Shown here: positions 23,310 through 35,017 of the stretch, piece by piece | How positions within the stretch are numbered: the first letter of the stretch is position 1 | How the letters are laid out: the number at the start of each line of letters is the position of its first letter | Source: Maratus speciosus | Taxonomy: Eukaryota; Arthropoda; Arachnida; Araneae; Salticidae | Length of the DNA stretch: 64,000 nt | Direction of reading: 5' to 3' | Assembly (NCBI GenBank): GCA_963932465.1 | Contig: OZ010794.1 | Coordinates: forward strand, 444,789,502-444,853,501 | Translations under genes and position numbers: made by a program | The notes under the pieces: generated by a model | Databases searched by the model: none | Told to the model about the DNA's origin: nothing | Seen by the model: only the letters and a program-made list of their open reading frames with translations

Positions 23310-24990
23310 AAAGTTAAAATATTACATTTAATTATCTAGTCTAGTATACATATTTTATATTCTATGTCTTCTTATTTATAGATTGAATACAACTGGAATA
23401 ATGCTAGATTTGCTTAAACTTCGAGTTTTCAGAATCCTTTTCGTAATATTTATAAAATATTAAAAAGAATTATGAGATTTTATTATTAAGTGTGACATTA
23501 ATATGTGCATTTAATGACCTATTTTCTTAGTTGTACAGTTGCTAACTATAGGAAAGAATATTATAATTTTTGGCAATGATACTTACTTTCAGTTTTCAGT
23601 GTTTATTTATTATCCGAGAAAAAAAAAAAAATAAAAACTGACTTGTTTTAATTATCATCGACTAAACGTGCATTTACATGAAATAATTAGCAGTATATCA
23701 CACTGAAAGCTCATTTAATTTTTAGTAATACATTTAGATAAAATGATCAAAGTATAAGACAGATCGATCCAAAAACAAACACGCGAATCTATAATTAGTG
23801 GAACCCGATTATAGAAGATTCAATACCAGTTTTCGTCAATAGTGAATATAAATGAAAATTTCACTAAATTAGTCAGCTATATTCAAGTTGGCTTCATTTA
23901 GAGCGATTTATGTTTGGTCGCTGAATTTGGCGATATCTTGAAGTGCTGGCCATTTTAAAACAACGCGGAGGATGAGGCTAATAAATGAATTCTTCCCAGA
24001 TATTTATATGTCCTGTCCTGTACACATGTTCAGTCAAATCGAAATTTGTTAATATGTACGAAATACATGCGAATGTTGTTGCATAGAAAAAATCAGATTG
24101 TTTCAAAATTTCAACCACCCTGGAATTCACTGAAATCCTTGGATTAAGGTTAAACACTTAAGTAAAAGATCGTTTTCAATTTACGATGTTTTTGTAACTC
24201 TTTAACAACAACAAAAAAAAAAATAAATAAAATAAAAAAAAATAAAATAATAATAATTGACTGTCATTATAAAAGAAGTTCAAAAATTAAAATATTATAT
24301 TTAAGTATCTAGTCTAGTATTATATTTTATATGTTATATTCTATATTTTCTTATTTATATATTGAATACAACTGGAATAATGCTAGATTTGCTTAAACTA
24401 CGAGTTTTCAACATCTTTTTTCATAATCTTTATAAAATATTAAAGAGAATTATGAGATTAAGTGCCCCATTAAGATGCGCATTTAATGATCGATTTGCTT
24501 AGTTGTAAAGTTATTAACTATAGGAAAGAATATTTAAATTTTTGGCGTTAATACTTTCCGCATCCTGTGTTTATTTATTATCCGAGAAATTCAAAAACAA
24601 TAAAAAGTGACTTGTTTTAATTATCACCGACCAAACGTGCATTTGCATGAAATAATTAGTACAATATCACACTGAAAGTACATTTAATTTTTAGTAATAT
24701 ACTTAGATAAAAATAACTAAAACATAAGACAGATAGATCCAAAACAAAAAAAAGTCCCCCCGGACTGTGGCGAAAGGAAGAGTTAACTTTCATATTCCTT
24801 GTTTTTTAAATCAAACTTATTTTACTTAAACATGCTATAATTACTGGAACCCGATTATAGAAGATTCAATATCCGTTTTCGTCAATACTGCATATAAATG
24901 AAAATTCCGCCAAATTAGTCAGCGAAATCCAAGTTGGCTTCATTTAGAGAGATTCATCTTTGGTCGCCAAATTGGATGATATCTTGAAGT
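23310..24990 (+). repeat. Tandem duplication, about 960-bp period
   Basis: The segment starting near 23315 (TTCAAAAGTTAAAATATTAC) recurs near 24280 and the two align for several hundred bases through shared phrases such as GAATACAACTGGAATAATGC, TATTATCCGAGAAA, AAACGTGCATTT and GGAACCCGATTATAGAAGAT. The second copy contains an extra ~80-bp insert at about 24745-24830. Divergence is moderate, with many substitutions and small indels. Confidence 0.8.
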
Positions 24991-25746
24991 GCTCGCCATT
25001 TTAAAACCCCATGGTGGATGAATCTAACCAATGAACTCTCCCAGATATTTATATTTTCTACACATGCTCAGTCACATCGAATCCGTTAATATATACGAGA
25101 GCTGTTGCATAACAAAAATCAGATTGTTTCAAAATGTCAGTCACCCTAGAAATTCAAACTGCTATATGTTAGCCATTTTTTAAGATAAAGATGAAAAAGA
25201 AAATTGCTCCGTAATCCTTGTATTAAGGTCAAACACTTTAAAAAAAGATCTTTTACAATTTCTAATATTTTTGTAACGCTTTTTAAATTAAAAAAAAAAT
25301 TAAATGGCCGCCATTTTTAAACAAGATGGCGGATGAAGCTGGCAAAACGAATTCGCTCGAGACCTTGGAATAAGTGCAGTGTACACATGCTTAATCACAT
25401 TTAAATCGGTTAATAAATACGCGTACTGTCGCATCACAAAATGTCAGTCATCGAAGAAATTCAAACTACAATATATCAGCCATTTTTTAATTTAAAGACG
25501 AAACAAAAAATGCGCCAAAATCCTTGATTTAAGATAAAACCCTTAAAAAAGATCTTTTTATATTTCTAATATTTTTGTACCTCTTTTTAAACTAAGAATT
25601 AATTTTTTTTAATGGCCGCCATTTTGAAACAAGATCGTGGATGAAGTTAGCCAACGAACCAGATCGAGACAATGGTATGTACAAAATGCACATACTAAAA
25701 CACATCCAAATCGGTTCATAAAATCGGGAGCTACAGCATGGCAAAA

Positions 25747-25750
<4 letters not shown>
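23945..25750 (+). repeat. Tandem repeat family G, about 308-bp unit (GGCCGCCATTTT)
   Basis: Units starting with a CGCCATTTTnAAAC block followed by GATGGCGGATGAA-like sequence begin near 23945, 24993, 25305 and 25613. The last three are spaced about 308-312 bp. Each contains TACACATGCTnAnTCACAT, ATCGGTTAATA, GTTGCAT...AAAATC and GATCTTTT...ATATTTTTGTA in order. The final unit is cut off by the (AT)n run at 25747. This is a different sequence from the ~308-bp family at 36.9-41.5 and 59-62.6 kb. Confidence 0.75.

Positions 25751-25789
<39 letters not shown>
25747..25789. repeat. (AT)n microsatellite, about 40 bp
   Basis: A long pure AT dinucleotide run joins the end of the family G array to the hairpin at 25791-25834. 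Confidence 0.95.
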
Positions 25790-25790
25790 C

Positions 25791-25834
25791 CACGGCCAAA
25801 CTCGATCGCCTGCCTGGGATCGAGTTTGGCCGTG
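25791..25834. other. Perfect 17-bp-stem hairpin
   Basis: CACGGCCAAACTCGATC at 25791-25807 is followed by a 10-nt loop (GCCTGCCTGG) and its exact reverse complement at 25818-25834. It is GC-rich in an AT-rich setting and immediately follows the (AT)n run. It could be a TE end, a cruciform-prone site or a structured RNA; none of these is supported further. Confidence 0.85.
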
Positions 25835-26379
25835 ATATAACCATTATATCATGGAAGACGGTAGTATTCAGAGTGACGCAGCCTTAAGCCTAAAATCGTA
25901 TCGTAGAATTCGTAGATGGCGGAACTCATATATACGGCAAACTCGACATCAAAGAAAACGCGAAAAGCCGCCTTTTAATAACTCAGCAGATATAAGTCCT
26001 ATTGTTCTGATTTTTTTAGAACAGTCTTATATCTCCAGTCTAATTCTATTCTGAAATTTTTACATTTCTACGTGCAGTATATTTTGAGATCTAAATAGCC
26101 ACTTTTAAAGCGAACGCGACGGAACGGTATGTAAGAAGTTCCTAATGTCAAAATCTGGAAAACTGTTCTAACGATTTTCTTTAAATTGATATACAATATT
26201 AATCTGATTAAGATGAGTTGAATAAGACATATCTTTTATCTGGGAAAACTCATTTTATTTTTGACATTTTCGTTTCCGTTAATGCCCAGTCAACCATTAA
26301 TCTCTGGTAATTTTCTCGTTTGTGATTAGTGAGTGCGAGGCTAACATTAGGCTCGTAATGAGTAGGTTTGACGTCATCA

Positions 26380-26580
26380 CATCGCGCCAATGAGCGCGAA
26401 GGGCTGTGACTTTCAGTAGGTAGATAATCCATGTTTGTTTGTGTAGCGAGCAGAAATTACAAATTACGCTATAACGATGGGTTTAGTGTTTTAAGTCGTT
26501 GTTTCCTTTCGGATTTGAAGTTAATTATTTTATATTTCCTTATTTACATTTAGTTATTCGCGTTTGTAGCAAAAAACTCG
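26380..26580 (+). repeat. Dispersed repeat U, copy 1
   Basis: Phrases GAGCGCGAAGGGCTGTGACT, AGATAATC, TGTGTAGCGAGCAG and GGATTTGAAGTTAATTATTT with TCCTTATTTACATTT recur in the same order at 28745-28880. A TGACGTCA palindrome lies close by at 26369-26376. The family is not recognised. Confidence 0.6.
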
Positions 26581-26589
26581 CCCTCTAGC

Positions 26590-27950
26590 GATCTAAAGGG
26601 TACCACTGCTTCTTTCATCGCGTTAGCATTACTTACCGTGAGTCAAATATCATTTGGGATTTTTAATTCTTAATAAATATGAATAAAACCGCAAAAAAAA
26701 AAAAGATAATACATGCTGTTATGTGCCCCAATGCAACTCTAGATAATCGAAAAATCCCGATTTAAGCTTTCATTTATTTCCAAATGAAAAAAATAAAATA
26801 TCTGTCGTCTCTAAAAACGGCAACAAAACTTTGATCAGCAGAAAATCCGATGTCTCGTTGAGGCTGACAGTTTGTTCAAATTTAATCGTGATTTAATTCA
26901 GATTATTTAAAATAATAATGGATTAAAATATTTTTTAATGATGTGAAAATATATTAAAATAGATGTTACCAGGTTTAAAAAGCATTTCATTTAAAACTTT
27001 AATTAAATCTGGTCATCGTCATAAAAACTTTCTTTGAATAATCAAATTATTCACCCTTTTATAGAAAATAAGCACAACAAATAAAATAATTTTTTCTAGA
27101 TTAAATAAAATAAATAAATAAAAGATTCTTATTTGTTTTTTATAAATAAATACATAATAAATTTCAGGTAAAAGAAAATTACAGAATGATAACATCTGTT
27201 ATGCAGTTATAGTAAGAGAATGGAAAAAAGTAAAAAAAAAAAAAAAAAAAATCTAATTAGTATAAAAATGTTTAGGAAGAACTACTTCAGTAAAAGTTTA
27301 TAAAATATTTTCTACTTTTGGATTAGCACAACATATCAAAGAAAGCAATTGATAAAAGATGAAAAGTAACAAAACTTTTTTGCTTTTTAATTGGAAGAGC
27401 TACGTTCCAATCAAGGTTAATAAATATCACGATAATTTCAAAATGGTCAACTTATCGATGATTATAAATATTTTCGGAGTCCATACAAATTAGAAATTGA
27501 AACATAATGCACTTAGCATGAAAACTAACATATTCTAAATGTCTTTCTTCTTCTTTTTTTCTTTAATATTTTGGGTAGTTAATGTTGATAGAAAGTATGA
27601 CTAACCATTAATATGATTATATTTAGTCTCTGTATATGTATGAATTAACAGATATTATTATTATTTTTTGATGTTAATGCACATATATCTGCATCAGCTT
27701 AGAATTATGCAACTGCAATAATTTTACAAATTACAAATACATAAAGAAGTGCCATGAAATTTCTTTTATTTGTTATATTCTAAGAATTCTATTAATTTCA
27801 TGCATTAAATTACCTAATGAAATTATTTATTTATCGTTTTTATTATTTATCCAATTACCATCTATTATTTTAATAATTAACGATAAATATATTCTTTAAT
27901 ATCCTAATTACCGGTGTGGTTGTTTTAAAAACCTACAATTTTGACGGCGA
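26590..27950. other. AT-rich noncoding stretch, no gene seen
   Basis: No gene or repeat boundary is supported. A run of about 20 A lies near 27232-27250. Confidence 0.5.
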
Positions 27951-27954
27951 TTAA

Positions 27955-28465
27955 CCCTTTATGTCCCAAATTGTGAATTCATGAAAATTTCATCTTCTAA
28001 AGCATTTTTCGTGAATTTTTTAAACTATATTAGAAGATTTACATAATCATTTAATAAATTTTAAAAGGATTTTGCCAAATAAAATTAATTAAATTTGAAT
28101 TTATTGAGATTTTGCGCAATATTTATAACTCCACTCAAATCTTTTATTTAAAAAATATTTTTTAGTATTTTGTAGAATTAGGAAATGTACAAATATAATG
28201 TTCTTACAATGGAAATATTTCCGAACTGAAACTCCCCCCCCCCCCCTAATCTTTTAACGTCAAGAAAACTGAAAAGATGCAAAGGCAAAAGAAGTCATTC
28301 TTTTAAAAATATTTTTGTTTTGTGCAACCAATAATGATTTTGAAACAAGATGAAATAATGTATCTATAGCTGATTCTAAACTGTATTACTACTAATCGAT
28401 GTATTAAATGAATTTATGAAAAGTAATTTCAATGGTACTTTAAAATATCGCCAGGACATAAAAGG
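27955..28465. mobile_element. TTAA-flanked MITE, family C, 511 bp
   Basis: TTAA lies at 27951-27954 and 28466-28469. Terminal inverted repeats are CCCTTTATGTCC (left) and CCTTTTATGTCC (right, reverse complemented), one mismatch in 12. No coding frame is seen. The body is unrelated to families A and B, though all share a CCCTTT-like start. Confidence 0.75.
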
Positions 28466-28744
28466 TTAACACAGAAAAACAATCATAAAAATCCATTTTC
28501 AATAATAATAATAATAAAAATACTTACGTTTTTTTTACACCCTACATTACAAACATACTAAAGTAAGCCGATTTTCCATTAAGAGACTTAAAAAAGCAAA
28601 AAATTTATTCCACAAGTAACCAATTCACACGAGGCAAACACAAGACACAAGCGAAAGCCAGCAGTGATAACCGCGTTCACGTGGAACTGTTTACAAACAT
28701 TAGCAGGTCTAAAAGCGCCACCCATCTTTGATTACAAACGCGAA

Positions 28745-28880
28745 TTCCTGAGTGCGAAGTGCTGTCACTTTCAAGTGATAGATAATCTATATTTATTTGT
28801 GTACTTCTAGCGAGCAGATGGATTTGAAATTAATTATTTACATTTCCTTATTTACATTTGGTTATTCCTAATACTCAGAA
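28745..28880 (+). repeat. Dispersed repeat U, copy 2
   Basis: This copy matches 26380-26580 in order but lacks about 50 bp between the GCGAGCAG and GGATTTGAA phrases. Similarity ends near GGTTATTC. Confidence 0.6.
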
Positions 28881-28994
28881 ATTTTGTCAGTCTTCGCTTG
28901 GATGAACTTCTTGCACCATGATAATATATTCGCATAACTTGACCAGGTTGAAAGCTTAATCCAATTTGCTATGCTGTCAGATTTACATATGTCT

Positions 28995-29560
28995 CAGCAG
29001 GGCTGTACGAATGGTGAAGTCACCCCAGGCGCGGAGGGGGTGCCAAATTTATTCTACAAAACTCGCCTTTTTCTTCCTTTAAAAAAATGTATATTTACAT
29101 GTTGTTAATTTTTTTTTCAGTGAAAGTACAAGCATCTTTCGTTTCAAAGTTATTGCATTCTCCTTTACCTCATACCGACAGAGGCGTCCCTACGGGTGTG
29201 CGACAGGTGCGGCCGCACAGGGCCTCGCACCCGAAAAACCGTCAACCAATATTTTATGAATATTAGGCAGTTTTTATGTTTTCTCTTGAAAAAAAAAATA
29301 TTTTGTCCTTGTAGGAAGGTAGCCGCTGACAATTCCTTAATAGTCACTTTTTACCATTTAGTGTCCCTATGGCAGGTGCGAATCCAGCAGGTCCCTATGG
29401 TAGGTGCAGGGGGGGGTAATCACGCTGATCCCCCCCCCCCTCAAAAAAAAGTATAAATCCAACATTTTTATGGCAGTTTTTTCGGAAAATACAATCAAAC
29501 GGAAACCCGAAAGTTTTCGGGTACAGAAGTGGGCGACGGGGCAAACGGCCCCGATCATCC
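28995..29560. repeat. hAT-like terminal fragments, GC-rich
   Basis: Three short GC-rich patches look like subterminal parts of hAT-type elements. One is at about 29000-29060 (GGCGCGGAGGGGGTGCCAAA). One is at 29178-29230 (CAGAGGCGTCCCTACGGGTG and CGCACAGGGCC). One is at 29380-29560, a C/G run with GTATAAATCC and GGGGCAAACGGCCCCGATCA. Each resembles the ends of the better-defined hAT MITE at 32859-33486. Boundaries and pairing of ends could not be resolved. Confidence 0.35.
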
Positions 29561-29582
29561 TGCCCACCAAATAAATATATAT

Positions 29583-30488
29583 ATCGGAAAAACGCGAATT
29601 TCACCAAGGGATAACGAAAAAAAACGCGAAGTTCGTCAAAGGACTCAGAAAAAACATGAATTTAGTCACTGCATCGTGGAAAACGCGAATTTCATCAAAG
29701 AATCGCGGAAAAAAATGAATTTCATTAAAGGATCGTGAAAAACGCGAATTTCGCCAAATGATACAAAAAAAACATGAATTTCGTCAAATGATCAAGGAAA
29801 AACGCAAATTTCGTCAGATTATTGCGAAAAAATGCGAATTTTGTCACAAGATCGAGGAAAAAGCGCGAATTTCACCACAGAATCGAGGATAAAACACTAA
29901 TGTCGTTAAAAATGCAAAATTCGCCAAAGGATGACGAAATAAACACTAATTTCGTCAAAGGATCGCGAAAAAACGCTTGTCACAGGATGGTGGAAAAAAC
30001 ACTATTTTTGTCACATTATTGCAGAAAAAGTGCGAATTTTAGCCTAAGGATCGTGGATAAAACAATAATTTTACCAAAGGAGCATAAAAAAATGCGAATT
30101 TCGCCAAATGATCACGAAATAAATGCAAATTTCATCACAGGATCGCTGAAAAACACGAATTTTGTCAAAGGAATGCCGAAAAACAGGAATTTTGTCAATG
30201 CATTTGTTAAAAACGTGAATTTTGCCAAAGGATTGATTAAAAACACGGAAAAAAACGCAAATTTAGCCAAAGGCCGCAAAAAACTGGAATTTCGTCAATG
30301 GATAGCGGAAACAAATTTCGTCAGATAATTGCGAAAAAACACAAATTTTGTCACAGCATGTTGAAAAAAGCGCGAATTTTGACACAAAATCGCAGATAAA
30401 ACACTAACTTCGTTAAAGGATTGTAAAAAAACACTAATTTCATCAAAGGATCACGAGATAAATGTGAATTTCGTCAAAGGACCGCGTT
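29583..30488 (+). repeat. Minisatellite, about 29-30-bp unit, about 30 copies
   Basis: The unit is close to GAAAAAACGCGAATTTCGTC followed by AAAGGATCGC. It repeats without spacers for about 0.9 kb with frequent substitutions and 1-2-bp indels. Because many units are exactly 30 bp, a 168-codon frame stays open through part of the array (29822-30328), encoding a degenerate ten-residue repeat rich in Lys, Asn and Phe. That frame is a by-product of the periodicity rather than a credible gene. Confidence 0.9.
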
Positions 30489-30499
30489 GTAGTAAAAGC

Positions 30500-32618
30500 A
30501 TTGTTGCAGTAAAAGATCTTTTTAATGCAATTCTCTGTATAACAGACAGCTTCTTTAATGTAAACAATGAATTTTACTCTTAAAAAGAGCCTGCAATCCA
30601 TTTTGTAGAAATATTGCTACCCTCTAGAGCAGGGGTTCCCGAACTTTTAGATCGACGTACCACTGAATAGAAGTTCATACTTCCGCATACCACCAAGTTA
30701 CAAACTCCATGCTATTACAGAAAAACCTGTGTAAATGGAATATGTCTAAAACAAGGTATTTGTGCTCCGTCCAAGCAGATTTTACTGTATTTAATTGGAT
30801 GATTACTTTATTAAATTGGTATACTTAGATTGACTGCTTTATATTAACATTCAAGTAAAAAGTACTAGTATCATTATTACTATATTATTAATATGTACAT
30901 TATCAAAATATAGTGTTTTGATTTTTAAAAAAGCTACAATACTTAATGGCATATTGGTGTAGATTGATACATATGCACTAGGATGACTATTAATTCTGTT
31001 GTATTGCTAATGATAAGGATGATGCTTGCTTTACCAAACACATCTTCCTCATATCTGATTCAATCTTAGTTTTAGACATAAATCAGATTCGATGTTTATG
31101 TTTATTCCTGTATTTGTCTTTCATATAAAGAAGTGACGAGAAAGCATTTAAAACAAATATATGTTGTGCTAAAAACAAGCAATAATTTTCAGGGTTGTAG
31201 TGGGTATCTGCCCGGGTACCCACCCAGCTACCAGAGTTAAATCTGCACATCATCACAGATGTAAACAATGAAACTTTCAGTTCAGATGTAAGGGCAAAAT
31301 TACAGAATTTTTTAATTTTATATCATTCCGTTTGTATTTCAGTATGTAATTAATTCTCTATAATATGACTGAACTCATGATTTTTTAGGAAGGAAGTACA
31401 ATTTATTTCTGAAAAAAAAAATTGGTAATCACAATATTTTTATCAAATCTTTTTATGTATTTTAATCCAGATTTTTTGACTATTAAGACTGGCTAAACCT
31501 GAAATAAAACTTCCTTACTTTATAATTTTGATGCGAATTAATAGGTACCATTAGGAAGGAGGTAAGTTTCATTCAATAATTCAAGGAAAATGATTCTTAT
31601 CTTTATAATGCAGATTTAATTATACATTATTATTTACTTGATCTTTACTTTTAATAATTTAATCATTTTTTAAATTATCTTACTTCTTATCATTTTAGTT
31701 TATTAATGTAATTAATTATTTTAATATTTTACTATATTGCAAGGATTTTTTATAACTTTGATTGCATAAATACATTCAAATGACTGTTTAAAAACTGTGA
31801 ACAAAGCAAAAACCAGAAATCTACAAAATTCTAAAATCTGCACAACCTCTGGTCCCAAGTTGAGCGGATTTGAGGGCGTCTACTGTATAATGATTTTGTT
31901 CAGAGGTACTGTTTGTTTTCGTAAAGCGAAACCTTCTGCGCTTTTGTGCATGCATCAGGTCTGTTTTGATTTTATCAAAATAGGGATGATCGGAGGCTGT
32001 TTAGCTGAGTGACAACATACAACTGGAACTTCGGCAAATACCCATCTCAGCATTACCCCTTTGGATCGTAAAATTGTCTCAGAGTGTTAGGCACAGCTTT
32101 CGAAAACGAACTGTATTTTTGATGTGTTTATAAGGCATCATTTTGTTTATATTTTAAAACTTCATCAAAATAGTTGTAATTTTTCTAATAAATATGTTAC
32201 ATATAATGTATGGTAGTAATAATCAGTATATCTGATGAAAATTCAATTAATTATTTTAAAATAAACTATATTTATTTAATGATTTTTTTTTTAATCCTTA
32301 TTACTGTATTTCATCAATAGTAGTTCAAGAGCCATATTTTATATTGTAAAATTATTAAAGTATTCTGCAAGCAGTCCTTGTTCAATCACAAAAGCCTGCC
32401 ACTAAAAAATTTTAATACAGAAGATGCATATAATGTTTTTCTCAGATGTAAACAATAAATCTTGCAGTTAAGAAGCACATGTGTTTCACAAATATTGCTA
32501 ATTTCTTGGAACACTAAATTTGATACATTGTCTTCTTTAACGCATTATTTTGGAGCAATGAAAACAATATATTAAATTTTTTTGTAAATGAGTGTTATAA
32601 TCGGTGGCAGCCCTTGAC

Positions 32619-32620
<2 letters not shown>
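30500..32620. other. AT-rich noncoding stretch with TE end fragments
   Basis: No gene is seen. Near 30623-30645 a hAT-like terminus CAGGGGTTCCCGAACTTTT follows CTCTAGAG, which could be half of an 8-bp target duplication; the matching right end was not found. At 31849-31886 sequence ending GAGGGCGTCTACTGTA is the reverse complement of a Tigger/pogo-like terminus. The rest is plain AT-rich DNA. Confidence 0.4.

Positions 32621-32649
<29 letters not shown>
32621..32649. repeat. Poly(T) tract, about 29 nt
   Basis: A pure T run after GACGG. It could mark the 3' end of a minus-strand retrosequence, but no body or target duplication was recognised. Confidence 0.9.
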
Positions 32650-32858
32650 GGCGCTAAATTCATGCCTTCCAAAAGTAATATTTTTAAAAAAAGAAATTTT
32701 TGCCTTATTTAATATAAGAAACTTCTGCCAAAAATAAGGCAAAGATTTCATTATTAAAAATAGTGAAAAAGGAATAAATTTGCCAGCCATGCATTTAGTG
32801 CCCCCAAAACTGTCAGTCACGAGCTAAAGGTAATTTAATGATGTGTGACATGATCTAT

Positions 32859-33486
32859 CAGGGCCGAAACTAAGGGGGCGAGGGGGCATGTGCCCCGGCG
32901 CCAAATGAAGATTTATACTTTTGGAACGGATCATTTTCTTCTGATGGATTGATGGCTTCCATTATTATGAAACAGTCATTATAAATGAAGTGTTAGGTGA
33001 AGATGAAAGAGCAGTCATAAAAAGTTAGAACTCTGATTTTCTGGTCAGAATGGGGGAAAAGGGAAATGGCCTTTTTTTTTACGGCTACTTTTTCATCTTT
33101 ACCTAACACTTCATTTATAATGGCTGTTTCAAAAAAATGGAAGCCATCAATTCATCAGAAGAAAATAACTCAGTTAAGCAGGACTTGGATAATCGGGACT
33201 CTACTGTATATTTCATTTTAAAAATGCTCTATAGAAAATTTTTGTTGGTGTTCAGAGGGAAATCATGACCCCCGTGACCTCCCCTTTGGACCCGCCATTG
33301 TAGATTACGTAGTTCAGAATAACATGTCTTATGATTACATACTTTAAATTTTAAAATAAGTCGGCTATTAGAAAATCAATAAAATTATCTTTGTAAATAT
33401 ACTTTACAGAGGAGGGGGGGGGGGGGGAGGTGGAGCGCCAAAATCCATGTTTGCCCCGGGTACAAAAAAGGCTAGTTTTGGCCCTG
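32859..33486. mobile_element. hAT-type MITE, 628 bp
   Basis: Inverted ends CAGGGCCGAAACTA (left) and CAGGGCCAAAACTA (right, reverse complemented) are flanked by an 8-bp target duplication, TGATCTAT at 32851-32858 and TGATCGAT at 33487-33494 (7 of 8 match). An 8-bp duplication with CAGGG ends is diagnostic of hAT transposition. The interior contains its own inverted pair around TGATGGATTGATGGCTTCCA and CTTCATTTATAATG, and a Tigger-like end (GGGACTCTACTGTA near 33210). No transposase is present. Confidence 0.85.
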
Positions 33487-33499
33487 TGATCGATACCTA

Positions 33500-35010
33500 T
33501 TATGTATAGGTGCAGATTCAGAGTCGCCATGTGACGACTAAATTTTTTGCTTCGGCCGCTAACTTTCAATGTCTCAGTCGCCATACGTTGTACAGGGATG
33601 CTCCTTTTCTGCTAATGGTGGATTTCTACCTTTTTAAAAAAATGAAATAAGTGTATTTTCTTTCCTACCGTCCAGAATGATCTGTTTAACAGATAAAACT
33701 ATTGTAGTACATAGAAAAACAAACGTCTGAAGTGTGTTTTGATTTTATAGCGCTAAATAATTTTTCACATTCACAAATTTTTTAATGTAATGTTATACGA
33801 TAAAATCAAGATTAGAAATATTGTTGTCCTAATATTTCCCACTACCATGATTGCTTAGCTTTACATTTTTTTAAAATGTATCTTGTCCAACTATATCTTC
33901 TGAATGAACATAGTTTAAGATTTGTATTAGACTTAATAATTAAATTTAAAGAATTCTGTGATTAAATTAAAAAAACCCATTTGATGTAATTAGTCTGTGT
34001 TTTCTTGTACATAGACATATGTATATGTAAAATAAATTATTTTCCACTTTGAATTCAGCCCCTTACAAACACTAAATTATTTTTATGTGTTTGTTTCACA
34101 ATGAGGCCACTGGACTTTTTGGGTTTAGGAGCCACTTTCACCTTCCAGATATTGTGAATCTGCACTTATACTATTATGTAAAATTTTATAATTTTCACTA
34201 TTTCTAGTTCCAAGGAATGTAATTTAAAGTACGTTTACAAGGTAAATTTAATGATGAATGAAATATGATCTATATAATGCAAAATTCTGTAATATGCAGA
34301 ACTTCTCATCCCAAAGTGTGTTATAAAGATCTATCGTATTTATCTTCATATGTAATTCACTCACCAAAAACCATAAAGATTTAATATCTGCGAGTGCTTT
34401 TTTTTTATGCTGTGTAGTAGGGGGAGAGAGGAGAGGAGAAATGTACATTTGGGGAGTTAGGGCTTTATTTATTTATGTTAGTGAGGAACAAATATTGCAG
34501 ATTATTTTTTTTTAAACTAAAGTTTGAAAGATTTTAATTATTTAGGTAAGCTGGAGAGATGGGTGAGAAGGGAGAAGTGAAATTTTTGGGGCTCATGAGA
34601 TTATTTTATATGATTTACTATTATTGCCAATAAAGAGCTTTAAAGAAGGATGGCGGAAGTTTATATATATATATATATATATGTTTAAAGAGCAATATTT
34701 CTTGCTATTTTTCTTAAGACAGTAAATTTTTTATTTAGTAAAATTTAACATAGCTTTTTATATCTCTGAAACAAACCAACGGAAATACCATCTAAACATG
34801 CATGTTGTGAATTACTTCCATATTTACCAATGAGTGGTTTAAAAAAATCTCATAGCACAGTGCTCTTTAAAATTGAAATATGAGGCATCTTTTTGCGGTG
34901 AGGGAGTGGGAGAGATTGAAGGTGAATATAAATCCTGACTATGAATTCTTTGTCTGGTCTTTAATTTTTGTTGTTGTTGTTTTATTTTTTTATCGTTAAC
35001 TTTAAAAAAG
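33500..35010. other. AT-rich noncoding stretch, no gene seen
   Basis: No supported coding or RNA feature was found. A (TA)n run lies at 34662-34682. Confidence 0.5.
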
Positions 35011-35017
35011 GACTGAT

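Noticed and set aside
29822..30328. A 168-codon open frame as a protein-coding gene
   Set aside because: It lies wholly inside a 30-bp minisatellite and encodes only the translated repeat; openness follows from the unit length.
29583..30488. A CRISPR array because of regular ~30-bp repeats
   Set aside because: The repeats are directly adjacent with no unique spacers, and the window is eukaryotic.
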